DNA of 64,000 bases from G965233625 sp965233625. Its GTDB lineage: Bacteria; Planctomycetota; Planctomycetia; Pirellulales; Pirellulaceae. The first letter of the stretch is position 1. Every line of letters begins with the position of its first letter. The notes below the pieces were generated by a model. The model saw only the letters and a list, made by a program, of their open reading frames with translations. It was not told the origin of the DNA and did not search any database. Where the stretch lies: assembly GCA_965233625.1 (NCBI GenBank), contig OZ247499.1, positions 3,534,001-3,598,000 of the forward strand, given 5' to 3'. Shown in pieces: positions 8,411 through 16,244 of the stretch. The position numbers and the translations under genes were made by a program.

Positions 8411-8487
8411 CGGGTCACCAGATAAGCGCGAAAGACTCTCAATTTCAAAACTGCCTGACTCCCGCACTCCGATGTACGCGAGTGCTA
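8411..8487 (-). repeat. Diverged duplicated leader, copy B
   Basis: Counterpart of 7105-7180. About 12 bases before it in forward coordinates, at 8376-8399, lies a 24-base stretch that matches 6803-6826 (inside the Cys-rich gene) with one mismatch. The reverse-strand frame through copy B is open and reads like coding sequence (for example SGSFEIESLSRLSGDP), whereas copy A has a one-base deletion that breaks that frame, so the repeat may derive from a piece of gene. Confidence 0.55.
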
Positions 8488-8528
8488 CCCGCCGTTTCCG
8501 ACCGATTTGCGAAGAGTCGCTATGACCA

Positions 8529-9458
8529 CTACTGCACCTGTTTATTCGACTGCCGCAGGATCCAGGCTAGTACGCCTTTCTGGGCGTGCATGCGGTTGGC
8601 GGCTTGCCTGACGACGGCGCTTTGCGGGCCGTCCATGACTTCGTCGGTGACTTCTTCGCCGCGGCGGGCGGGGAGGCAGTGGAGGAAGCAGGCTGTTGGT
8701 GCGGCGTGCTTGAGCAGGGCGCCGTTTACCTGATAGGGGCTGAGGGCTTTCGCGCGGACTTCCTGCTCGGCTTCCTGCCCCATGCTGGCCCAGACGTCGG
8801 TGTAGACGGCGTCGGCGCCGGCGACGGCTTCGACCGGGTCGGTGGTCTGCTGAATTTCAGCGCGGGGATACTTTTCGCGGACCTTGTCGATGAAGGCTTT
8901 GTCAAACTGGTAGCCCTCGGGCGCGGCGATAGCGAACCGTGTGTTTAACATCGCACAGAGCGTGACTAGGCTGCGGGCCACGTTGTTCGCATCGCCGACA
9001 TAAGCCAGCTTCTTACCCTGCACGCCGCCGGCGACCTCGCTTAACGTCAACAGATCGGCGAGCGCCTGGCAGGGGTGTGCGATATCCGTCAGCCCGTTGA
9101 TGATGGGCACGCTGCCGAACTGCGCCAGTTCCTCCACCCGCTTGTGCGCCTTGGCACGGCAGACGATGACATCGACGTACTGGCTGATGACGGCGGAAAA
9201 ATCTGCGGCCGACTCGCGTTTGCCCCAGCCTACATCTTCGCCCAAAAACAGCGCGGAGCCGCCCAGGTGCGTCATGGCTGCTTCGAAGCTGACGCGGGTG
9301 CGCAGCGATTGTTTCTCGAACAGCAACGCAAGCACGCGGCCAGGGAACAGCGGATCGCGGCGCCCGGCTTCGAACGTGCGTTTCATGCTGCTGGCGAGTT
9401 CTAGGATCTCGCGTGCTTCGTCCGCAGTAATGTCAAACAGTGTCAGCAGATGACGCAT
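8529..9458 (-). CDS. argF: Ornithine carbamoyltransferase
   Basis: A 309-residue cytoplasmic enzyme that joins ornithine and carbamoyl phosphate to give citrulline in arginine synthesis. Family motifs are all present: SLRTRVSFE (carbamoyl-phosphate loop, S-x-R-T-R), HPCQALADL, and [11 protein letters not shown] near the C-terminus, which binds ornithine. Length is normal. ATG at 9458 has GGGAGAAG just upstream, inside the last codons of argD, so argF overlaps argD by 26 bases and is translationally coupled. Order on the minus strand is argB, argD, argF. No argC, argJ, argG or argH is in the window. Confidence 0.96.
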   Translation of the reverse strand: MRHLLTLFDITADEAREILELASSMKRTFEAGRRDPLFPGRVLALLFEKQSLRTRVSFEAAMTHLGGSALFLGEDVGWGKRESAADFSAVISQYVDVIVCRAKAHKRVEELAQFGSVPIINGLTDIAHPCQALADLLTLSEVAGGVQGKKLAYVGDANNVARSLVTLCAMLNTRFAIAAPEGYQFDKAFIDKVREKYPRAEIQQTTDPVEAVAGADAVYTDVWASMGQEAEQEVRAKALSPYQVNGALLKHAAPTACFLHCLPARRGEEVTDEVMDGPQSAVVRQAANRMHAQKGVLAWILRQSNKQVQ

Positions 9459-10665
9459 CGTCTTCTCCCGGTGCGTTAAGCAGTACATCGGCCAGCAGGT
9501 CGCACCCTTCTTCTGCCTGCTCCACCGTCAGATTCATCGCGGGCAACAGCCGGATCACCGAACCCTGCGTGCAGTTAATCAGCAGACCGCGGTCCAGGCA
9601 CTGCTGCACAATAGGGGCGCCGGGCTCATTGAGCTGAATGCCAATCATCAAGCCCAGCACGCGGACTTCTTCAATCAGGTCGCACTTGCCGGCCAGTTCT
9701 TCAAACCGCGTCTTGAACAGCTTGCTCAATTCGCGTGCGTGCTCCAGCAACCCTTCTCTCTCAATGGTTTCTATCGTGGCGATGCCCGCCCGCGCGGCGA
9801 TGGGGTTGCCGCCGAAAGTCGCAGCATGCATACCGGGCCGCAGGCTGGGAGCAATCTCCGCCGTGGTCAGCATCGCGGCGCCGGCAATCCCGCCACACAG
9901 CGCCTTGGCAAGCGTCATCACATCCGGCGTCACGCCGAAGTGCTGATAGGCGAACCATTCGCCCGTGCGGCCCGAACCGGATTGCACCTCGTCAAAGATC
10001 AGCAGCAAGCCGTGCTCATCGGCCAGATCACGGAGCCCCTGCAGGAAACCATCGGGAGGCAGTTGAATGCCGCCTTCGCCCTGCACCGGTTCGATCATAA
10101 TGGCGCAGGTTTCGTCATCGATCAGTTCTTTGACCGCTTCCAGATCACCAAAAGGCGCGTAGGAAAAACCGGCAACCAGCGGGCCAAGTCCTTCGTGATA
10201 CTTGGGCTGCGCCGTGGCGGATGTGGCGCCGAGGGTGCGGCCGTGGAAGCCGCCTTCGAAGGTGATGATCTTGTATTTGTTGGCGGGTGTATGCAGGCGG
10301 GCGAGTTTAATCGCCGCTTCGTTCGCTTCGGCGCCGGAGTTACAGAAGAACGCCTGACCGCCGAAACTACGTTCAGAAAGCAGTTTCGCCCAGTGGCCCT
10401 GTGCGTGAATGTGCCAGGTGTTGGGCACATGGATCATGGTTGCAACCTGCTCCTGCACGGCAGCGACAACCGCCGGTGGACAATGTCCCAGCAGATTGCA
10501 GCCCCAGCCGGGAAACAGGTCCAGGTAGCGGCGGCCTTCGCTATCCCACACTTCCGATCCTTCGCCACGCACCAGATTAACGGGGTAGCGTCCGTAGTTG
10601 GGGATCACATACTGCTTGAACAGCTCAATGGTATCGGCGGAACTTGTCGTGCTTTCGGTAGCCAT
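9433..10665 (-). CDS. argD: Acetylornithine aminotransferase
   Basis: A 410-residue PLP-dependent class III aminotransferase that makes N-acetylornithine from the semialdehyde in arginine synthesis. Visible signatures are the [20 protein letters not shown] opening, [27 protein letters not shown], the [12 protein letters not shown] strand, [10 protein letters not shown] with the PLP-binding Asp, and the Schiff-base lysine in [15 protein letters not shown] at 10665 fits the family; the frame upstream of it to 10863 overlaps the end of argB out of phase and is not a credible extension. A 62-base gap separates it from argB and it overlaps argF, so the three genes form one operon. Confidence 0.95.
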   Translation of the reverse strand: MATESTTSSADTIELFKQYVIPNYGRYPVNLVRGEGSEVWDSEGRRYLDLFPGWGCNLLGHCPPAVVAAVQEQVATMIHVPNTWHIHAQGHWAKLLSERSFGGQAFFCNSGAEANEAAIKLARLHTPANKYKIITFEGGFHGRTLGATSATAQPKYHEGLGPLVAGFSYAPFGDLEAVKELIDDETCAIMIEPVQGEGGIQLPPDGFLQGLRDLADEHGLLLIFDEVQSGSGRTGEWFAYQHFGVTPDVMTLAKALCGGIAGAAMLTTAEIAPSLRPGMHAATFGGNPIAARAGIATIETIEREGLLEHARELSKLFKTRFEELAGKCDLIEEVRVLGLMIGIQLNEPGAPIVQQCLDRGLLINCTQGSVIRLLPAMNLTVEQAEEGCDLLADVLLNAPGEDDASSADTV

Positions 10666-10727
10666 GTGTTCTTTCAAACGGGCGGTGTGCCGGAATTGGA
10701 GATGCCTGAATGGATGGCTGCGGGCGG

Positions 10728-11618
10728 CTAAGAGTTCGCGGGGTCTTTCACAATCTCTGTGCCGACACCGCTGGTGGTATAGATTTCGAGCAGCAGCGAA
10801 TGCCGGATGCGGCCGTCGATAACGTGAACCTTGCCAACGCCGCGATGCAGCGTTTCTAGACACGCTTCCACCTTGGGGATCATGCCTGCTTCAATCACAC
10901 CGTCGCGGATCAACTTGCGGGCTTCACTTTCGGCCAGCGAGTGCAGCAGGGTGGAGTCGTCGTCCTTGTCAAGCATCACGCCTTTTACATCGCTGAGCAT
11001 AATCAGCTTCTCGGCGCCAAGGGCCTGTGCCACGGCGGTGGCGGCGGTGTCTGCATTGACGTTCAGCTTCTGGCCGTTGGCGTCGACGCACATCGAAGGA
11101 ATCACGGGCACCTGGCCGGCGTAACACAGATTCTCAATCGTCAGGCGGTCGACTTCTGTCACGCGGCCGACGTGGCCCAGATCAACGTCGTTGCCCGCGT
11201 CGTCTTTGATCGTCAGCCGCTCGCCGGTCAGCACGTTGGTGCTGCGGAAGTTGAGATTCATCGCGCGGCCGCCGATGGTTTCGATCAGCCCGGCAATCTT
11301 CTCATTGGTTTCGTAGGCCAACACTTCTTCGACGATTTTCAGCGTGGCATCGTCGGTATAACGGCGGCCCTGAATAAAGCGGGCTTCGATCCCGGCTTCT
11401 TTCGCCGCCCGGCTAATGGCGGCGCCGCCGCCGTGCACGACCACGGGCCGCATGCCGACGGTTTCCATAAAAAGAATGTCCAGCAGCACGTGGTTCAGCG
11501 CATCGGGCTGCTCCATCACGCTGCCACCCAGCTTGATGACCGTAATTTTATCGCGGAAGCGGCGGATCCAGCCTAAGGCCTCGATCAGCGTATCGGCTTT
11601 GCGGATTGCTTCGTCCAA
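10728..11618 (-). CDS. argB: N-acetylglutamate kinase, arginine-sensitive type
   Basis: A cytoplasmic amino-acid kinase that phosphorylates N-acetylglutamate, the second step of arginine synthesis. It shows the kinase glycine-rich loop [28 protein letters not shown], and the C-terminal [11 protein letters not shown]. The N-terminal helix [20 protein letters not shown] matches the extension typical of arginine-inhibited, hexameric enzymes. TTG at 11618 is chosen because GGAGAG lies seven bases upstream, the resulting 296 residues match the family, and the promoter at 11685-11714 would leave almost no leader for the alternative ATGs at 11669 and 11663. First gene of argB-argD-argF. Confidence 0.9.
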   Translation of the reverse strand: MDEAIRKADTLIEALGWIRRFRDKITVIKLGGSVMEQPDALNHVLLDILFMETVGMRPVVVHGGGAAISRAAKEAGIEARFIQGRRYTDDATLKIVEEVLAYETNEKIAGLIETIGGRAMNLNFRSTNVLTGERLTIKDDAGNDVDLGHVGRVTEVDRLTIENLCYAGQVPVIPSMCVDANGQKLNVNADTAATAVAQALGAEKLIMLSDVKGVMLDKDDDSTLLHSLAESEARKLIRDGVIEAGMIPKVEACLETLHRGVGKVHVIDGRIRHSLLLEIYTTSGVGTEIVKDPANS

Positions 11619-11684
11619 ACCCCGTCTCTCCAGCCACCCGGCGCCATAAGTCCGCACGGGCATGCACATTGAGGAAAACCCGCC

Positions 11685-11714
11685 ATTTTAGTTGTCAGGT
11701 AAAAAACCTGTCAA
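11685..11714 (-). promoter_or_regulatory. Sigma-70-type promoter of argBDF with overlapping palindromic operator
   Basis: On the minus strand TTGACA (11709-11714) and TAAAAT (11685-11690) are separated by 18 bases. A near-perfect palindrome, TTGTCAGGT and ACCTGTCAA around five A bases (11692-11714), covers the -35 box and most of the spacer with one mismatched pair. A wider inverted repeat, CGCCATTT (11681-11688) and AAATGGCG (11741-11748), brackets the whole promoter. This is the layout of a repressor site, presumably for arginine control, but it does not look like the Escherichia coli ARG box. The regulator is not in the window. Confidence 0.65.
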
Positions 11715-11798
11715 CGACTGCTGGCAGGTTCTTCACATATAAATGGCGAGCCTTGGAAAGACAGGTAACACGCAAACGTGTGGTTTCCAGCAGGGTAT

Positions 11799-12728
11799 CT
11801 AGCGGGCAGCCTGGAGTTTTTCCTTAGGCGGCTGCTTCACCTGAAGAGGGATGACCAGCATGTTACTAGCAGGTACGCTGCGTGGGCCGCTGGCGAATTG
11901 CGGCGTGACGTAGATGAGCAGCACGGGCGGCTCTTCCATCTCGAGATTGCCGAACACCAGAAACTCTGCGTTCAGCATGCCTGTTGTAAACGCACAGGGT
12001 TGGAAGTCCGTACGATGGCTCAATAACCGATCTTCACCGCCGACTTTGAACAGCAACTCCGTTACCACCCGGCAGCCACGTGGTGGGAACTTGTGCGAAC
12101 GGATGTAGTGCAGCGGTAAATTCAATCGAGTGAATCCGTTGCCAGGTTTCAGCTGCGGCGCCGACGTAAAAGCCTCGCGGATATGAAACGCGTATCCTTC
12201 TTCAAATGTCTTGCGGGCATTCTGAAAGAGCTTCTCCGGCGGAGTAAACCGCCGCGGCGCCAGGCGTTCTGTGATCTGGCGGGCTTTCTTCTGTAAATGC
12301 TCGTCTGCTTTGGACAATCGAAGATACTCCACCTCCTGCCAGATCACCTCATTCAACCTTGCCGAATGTTTTGGAGATGCGTTTTCTAACGAGCGGGCGG
12401 CCAGTTCAATACACCGCAAGTGCAACTGGGGCTGATTGAAATCCAGGCAAAGTAGCTGCCCGGTCTCTGCTGCACCAAGTATCTGCGGCTTGCGGTTGAT
12501 GCGTTGTATGGTGTGAATCTCAGTCCTGCGCCGCAGAGAAGCGTCTGGATCGCGTTTACGGCTTTCGGCGATGATGGCTGGTTTGATCTTCAAATCCGCA
12601 ATTGCAGTTAACAGGTCACTTTCTGCAGATCCTGGTGGCTCTGGCGGACTGTCCTGTGACAAGCAAACGCGGTTTTGCGATAAAAGAAAAACACTAAGAA
12701 TCGTCAGGCTTAGAATGCAAGTCTTCAT
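11799..12728 (-). CDS. Exported protein of unknown function
   Basis: A 309-residue protein. ATG at 12728 starts a standard export signal (residues 1-25, cut near CLSQDS); the upstream in-frame start adds a poor prefix. The middle is rich in charged helices (LRRRTEIHTIQRINRK, EVEYLRLSKADEHLQKKARQ) and the C-terminal part looks beta-rich, with VVTELLFKVGGEDRLLSH and PPVLLIYVTPQFASG. No family or catalytic motif was recognised. A strong stem-loop at 12749-12779 separates it from the upstream gene on the same strand, so it is probably transcribed on its own. Base composition is lower in GC than the neighbouring arg genes. Confidence 0.7.
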   Translation of the reverse strand: MKTCILSLTILSVFLLSQNRVCLSQDSPPEPPGSAESDLLTAIADLKIKPAIIAESRKRDPDASLRRRTEIHTIQRINRKPQILGAAETGQLLCLDFNQPQLHLRCIELAARSLENASPKHSARLNEVIWQEVEYLRLSKADEHLQKKARQITERLAPRRFTPPEKLFQNARKTFEEGYAFHIREAFTSAPQLKPGNGFTRLNLPLHYIRSHKFPPRGCRVVTELLFKVGGEDRLLSHRTDFQPCAFTTGMLNAEFLVFGNLEMEEPPVLLIYVTPQFASGPRSVPASNMLVIPLQVKQPPKEKLQAAR

Positions 12729-12748
12729 ATAATTTCCGTAGATGAAGA

Positions 12749-12779
12749 TCGCCACCACGCATAAGAAACGTGGTGGCGA
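12749..12779 (-). terminator. Stem-loop between two exported-protein genes
   Basis: TCGCCACCACG (12749-12759) pairs perfectly with CGTGGTGGCGA (12769-12779) across a nine-base loop. It lies 65 bases after the stop of the 12844-13833 gene in the direction of transcription and just before the start of the next gene. The following bases are only mildly T-rich, so it may be a weak intrinsic terminator or an mRNA-processing hairpin. Confidence 0.5.
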
Positions 12780-12843
12780 AAGGAAACTGCGGGCTTCTGA
12801 CCTTTTTGCGTTACAAACTAACGTTTGTTATCAGATTGCGATT

Positions 12844-13833
12844 TTATCCGTCGAGATTCTTATCGCTGCCGTCAATAACACCCTTGAGATTTGTGGTCTT
12901 GCTATCATCAACAATCTTCTGCAATGAGAGGGCAGGCAGTTTCAACTGATTTTTGATTTCTTCTTCCGTAGCGTTCTGCAGAAGAACCATGTTTTCAGGG
13001 TAGGCATGAAGGTCCATGTTGTGGTTGCCCTTGTAGCCGATCACGACATCGGCACGCAGGGGATCTGTATCCTTTGAACCGCGGCGGACAGCGATAACCA
13101 CTTCACCCATTCGATCCTTCAGTTCGCAGAACTGCACGCACCGGGATGCCCGCTGGCAGATTTCGCACGCCCGGAGTTCGCATCTCTGGCAGTGGTTGAA
13201 AGTTTTGCATTTCACATCATCGCAATCTGCTTCTTTCATTCCCGGAGCGTTGCAGTCAAAGCTGATGGTTGTAGATTTGAACCGATACTCCTCGGATTCG
13301 ATCCGGCAAATCTGCGGTACAGGCACCGTTGCATTGACCCGGCCAATGCCGGCATAGAAAGAGACTTTCTCGCAGTGCATATTCAGCTTGCCAATTTCAC
13401 CCTTAATATCCTCGGTGTCCCATTCAGACAGGCAATGGCAAGGCTGGAGATTCTTCTTGTCAGGGAATTGATGGGGACACTCGTGTCCTAATGTACAAGG
13501 CGTGTCTCCGGGTGTGCCGCTGCAACACGTGAGGTCCGGGTCCGACAGAACAGAATCAACGCCCCGGGGCGCCGAAGCGATGGTCATCGTAGGAGTTCCC
13601 GCCGCCAGAACTTTCTGTTCACACAACTGCGGTGTGATGGTAGGGAAGCCTTCAATCTTTACGACCGAAGAATCTTCGCAAACTGCGTAGCATCCGACCG
13701 TCACTTTCTCTGGTTGCTGGCAGTAATACGCCTGCCCATTGTGACAGTAGAAGTAGCGTTGCCTGGCCTCCGCAGACTGAGTCGCGAACGCGGCAATAAA
13801 CAATACGATCGCCAGTTTCTTCCACACTTGCAT
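12844..13833 (-). CDS. Exported Cys-rich protein of unknown function
   Basis: A 329-residue protein with an export signal (residues 1-22, cut near SAEARQ); ATG at 13833 has GGAG ten bases upstream. More than twenty cysteines follow, many in close clusters: YFYCHNGQAYYCQQ, LTCCSGTPGDTPC, LQPCHC, and a dense block CKTFNHCQRCELRACEIC then CVQFCELK around residues 240-265. In the periplasm or outside, these would form several disulfides or bind metal. The C-terminal 80 residues lack cysteine. No family was recognised. An isolated GC-rich inverted repeat lies in the 237-base gap upstream, where nothing else was seen. Confidence 0.65.
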   Translation of the reverse strand: MQVWKKLAIVLFIAAFATQSAEARQRYFYCHNGQAYYCQQPEKVTVGCYAVCEDSSVVKIEGFPTITPQLCEQKVLAAGTPTMTIASAPRGVDSVLSDPDLTCCSGTPGDTPCTLGHECPHQFPDKKNLQPCHCLSEWDTEDIKGEIGKLNMHCEKVSFYAGIGRVNATVPVPQICRIESEEYRFKSTTISFDCNAPGMKEADCDDVKCKTFNHCQRCELRACEICQRASRCVQFCELKDRMGEVVIAVRRGSKDTDPLRADVVIGYKGNHNMDLHAYPENMVLLQNATEEEIKNQLKLPALSLQKIVDDSKTTNLKGVIDGSDKNLDG

Positions 13834-14070
13834 CTCAAAGATCTCCACATTGAGAAAAGTAAAATTCGCCGCACGCCCAGGCGGCGATGTGCACAAGAGT
13901 TTTTCAGAGCTGCCAGAAAAGAATTGCACGCTGCAGACCTTTGGTCCGCAGCCATCGTTGCTCTCATGCTTACAATCACCAACGCAGAAGAAGTGGTGAC
14001 CTGTTTTTCGAGAAACTCCAGAAAAAACTGCCGCAATGTGCGAAATGTAAAACTGGAGAATCTCAGGCCG

Positions 14071-14427
14071 TCAGCGTTTCTGCTGATCCACCATCAGACG
14101 GCGTGCGTTTTTCGAGGCTGCATCCCAGTGGCCGTTCTGCGCCTGGTGGACGATGTTTTCTAACCAGGTAGTTTCATCGGGCTGCAACTGCTCATCCGCT
14201 TTGGCCTGCTCTAGCTTCTCTACAAGGATCGCCAGCCGGGCATCGTCCTGCTGGTTGCAGATGGAAAACAGCGCCGTGGCGAATTTGTAGCCGGTGGGGC
14301 TAACTTCTCCGTAGCCCCAGTCGAAGAAAAAATAGGCGCCCGCCCCTGCCACGATGATCAACAACAGGGCGCCGGCAAGCCAGACCGCCGGCGAGTTTTT
14401 CTGGCTTGAAGCAGATTTGCGTGGCAT
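14071..14427 (-). CDS. Small single-span membrane protein coupled to DUF1559 gene
   Basis: A 118-residue protein with a short basic N-terminus, one membrane span (about residues 15-36, WLAGALLLIIVAGAGAYFFF) and an 80-residue helical outer part ending DQQKR. Its ATG overlaps the TAA of the upstream DUF1559 gene (TAATG), so the two are translated together. Planctomycetes often place a small lipoprotein or membrane protein directly after a DUF1559 pilin-like gene, which suggests a partner role in the same envelope or secretion structure; this is inference from position. Confidence 0.7.
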   Translation of the reverse strand: MPRKSASSQKNSPAVWLAGALLLIIVAGAGAYFFFDWGYGEVSPTGYKFATALFSICNQQDDARLAILVEKLEQAKADEQLQPDETTWLENIVHQAQNGHWDAASKNARRLMVDQQKR

Positions 14428-15500
14428 TACAGGTCACCCTGCGAAGCAGCTTCGCCTTCGTTCATGCTTGAAAGCTCAGCCCACAGGATCAGGTCCACTG
14501 TATCTGCTACAAATCGGGTCGAGCCATCGCCGAAGCCAACCATGCCGCCGCCGGGGTGCTCTGAAAACATCTGCCCCACGTGCAGCGTCGGGAAGTTGAT
14601 GGGATGAATAATTGGCGCACCAGTGATATCCAGTTCGCCGCCCGAAGGTCCAGCATGCACCAGCACCAGCGTGGCAGCCGCGTCGGGGCCGTTCTCCGGG
14701 GAACTTACCAGCGGGTGCGTGAATGCGCCCGGCACTACGCCCACCCAGGTTTTCTCACTAAGGCTGGAGGAGTGTTCGCCTATGAAGATGGTGTTCGACG
14801 TGCCGTCGGTAACATCGGCGAAGCGTGTCTGCGAGTTGCGGTAGAACGGGCCGTCGGCCACCCGCGATGCATCGCCGTTGATAGAAACGCTTGTCGTCTC
14901 CGAGGTGTAAATGTTCGTAAACACGGTGCCGGTCGTTGAAGAACCGCATTCGCCCCAGCACGATTCCTGGCCGTGACTGGCAACATAGTGTGAACGGCCT
15001 ACCACCACCTGCGATCCACCCATACTCATCGCGGCGCCGCTTTCGTTGCGGACGGCAAACGCCTCGCGGTCGCCGCTGGACGAAGGGCAAAGAAAGACGG
15101 GAAACTGGTTGGCAATCACGGCCCGGTGCTGCGAGTCCCAGATGGGTAGCGTGTAGTTGATCGCTTCGGCGGCGTTGTTCTGTTCGATGTATGGCAGCAT
15201 GAACGCCGCCCAGCCCCAACCTGGCGCCGCGTCCCACGTATCAGGATCGATACTGGCCGACGCAGGTCCAGAACCGTTGGACGTTGCGTAAGACTTATAG
15301 CCTGGTGGTAGCCGACGGAACGCATCGTGATGGTTATGTAGTCCGAGGCCAATTTGCTTTAAGTTATTAGCACATTGGGAACGCCGGGCCGCTTCCCGCG
15401 CCGCCTGCACCGCGGGCAACAACAACGAAACCAGTACACCGATAATCGCAATCACAACAAGCAGTTCCACAAGCGTAAAACCGCGGACAGAGCGTTTCAT
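14427..15500 (-). CDS. DUF1559 pilin-like protein with type II secretion/pseudopilin signal
   Basis: A 357-residue member of the DUF1559 family, much expanded in planctomycetes. ATG at 15500 gives the typical start [18 protein letters not shown], a type IV pilin/pseudopilin leader in which cleavage occurs before the Phe, followed by the hydrophobic helix and the diagnostic [17 protein letters not shown] and [14 protein letters not shown] blocks. The C-terminal H-x9-DG motif is visible as [13 protein letters not shown]. Expected location is the envelope, assembled by a pseudopilin-type machinery that is not in the window. It is divergent from the MntR-like gene across a short region with two MntR-type boxes. 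Confidence 0.93.
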   Translation of the reverse strand: MKRSVRGFTLVELLVVIAIIGVLVSLLLPAVQAAREAARRSQCANNLKQIGLGLHNHHDAFRRLPPGYKSYATSNGSGPASASIDPDTWDAAPGWGWAAFMLPYIEQNNAAEAINYTLPIWDSQHRAVIANQFPVFLCPSSSGDREAFAVRNESGAAMSMGGSQVVVGRSHYVASHGQESCWGECGSSTTGTVFTNIYTSETTSVSINGDASRVADGPFYRNSQTRFADVTDGTSNTIFIGEHSSSLSEKTWVGVVPGAFTHPLVSSPENGPDAAATLVLVHAGPSGGELDITGAPIIHPINFPTLHVGQMFSEHPGGGMVGFGDGSTRFVADTVDLILWAELSSMNEGEAASQGDL

Positions 15501-15541
15501 CGCGTTTCTCTTTGCCGGATAAAGCAGGACGACCAAAAGTG

Positions 15542-15579
15542 TAGCATGCGCTAAACTCCTGCAAATGTAGCCGATGCTA
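15542..15579. promoter_or_regulatory. Two candidate MntR boxes (TAGC-N4-GCTA)
   Basis: TAGCATGCGCTA (15542-15553) and TAGCCGATGCTA (15568-15579) are two dyads with the same TAGC-N4-GCTA core, 26 bases apart and each followed by AACT. The Escherichia coli MntR box has this same core. They lie between the divergent DUF1559 gene and the MntR-like regulator, and each ends in a TAAACT that could serve as a -10 element for the plus strand. Autoregulation by manganese is the simplest reading. Confidence 0.6.
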
Positions 15580-15603
15580 AACTTTCGTCAAGTGCAGGCG
15601 AAT

Positions 15604-16035
15604 ATGAATTCTGGGAGAAGGACTTTGGCGGGGAAACGGACGAATCAGTTCTCGCGGACACGTTCCGATCATGCGACGGAACTCGTTGAAGACTATGTAG
15701 AAGCCATCGCCAGCATCTGCGAGCAGGAAGGCGCATGCCGCGCCGTTCACCTGGTCAAACTGTTCCGGGTCAGCAACGCCACCGTCAACCGCACCGTCGG
15801 GCGGCTGGTCCGCGACGGTTACGCTGCCACCGAACCCTACGGCCCGATTGAACTTACAGAAAAGGGCCGCCGCCTAGCGGAAGCCTCTCAGCAACGGCAC
15901 GACACGGTCATCGCCTTCTTACGCGCGCTGGGCGTCAGCGAAGAGACCGCACTGATTGATAGCGAAGGCATCGAACACCACGTCAGCCAGGAAACGCTGG
16001 ACGCCATGCGGAACTTCGTGAAAAGTCGTGCTTAG
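15604..16035 (+). CDS. mntR: Manganese-responsive transcriptional regulator, MntR type (DtxR family)
   Basis: A 143-residue cytoplasmic regulator close in layout to the enterobacterial MntR. The N-terminal winged helix reads ELVEDYVEAIASICEQ then VHLVKLFRVSNATVNRTVGR; the dimerisation and metal region ends RHDTVIAFLRALGV and SEGIEHHVSQETLDAM, which holds the acidic and His metal ligands of this family. It lacks the SH3-like third domain of DtxR, as expected for MntR. ATG at 15604 is used; TTG at 15625, with GGAG seven bases upstream, is an equally good start. The ATG at 15574 falls inside the operator and is excluded. No manganese transporter gene is in the window. Confidence 0.87.
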   Translation: MNSGRRTLAGKRTNQFSRTRSDHATELVEDYVEAIASICEQEGACRAVHLVKLFRVSNATVNRTVGRLVRDGYAATEPYGPIELTEKGRRLAEASQQRHDTVIAFLRALGVSEETALIDSEGIEHHVSQETLDAMRNFVKSRA

Positions 16036-16244
16036 CGCAGCTCTCAAAATAATGCTTCACGCGTGCTGTCTGCCTTGCACAACGCCAACGTGCTAGCACT
16101 TTGTCAGCGCGTTCCCACCAATGGATTTTGCAATTTCTGCGGAATTGCTTGAAACTAAAGCGTGGAAGTTCTGGTATCTGCCTCTACAACTTACCTATCG
16201 CTTCCCAGTCCGCTGCAAAACTCAAATCCCAAAGGGGTTCCTCC

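Noticed and set aside
8344..8467. N-terminal extension of the thioredoxin-fold protein through leader copy B
   Set aside because: The frame is open, but the same repeat upstream of the other gene is frameshifted, so the stretch is better read as a leader or repeat than as part of this protein.
10663..10863. N-terminal extension of argD by about 66 residues
   Set aside because: The added residues are Arg/His-rich and overlap the 3' end of argB in another frame; family alignment starts at the ATG at 10665.
16101..16244. Upstream extension of the large exported protein at 16245
   Set aside because: The added 48 residues break up the export signal position and the ATG at 16245 has a good ribosome site.
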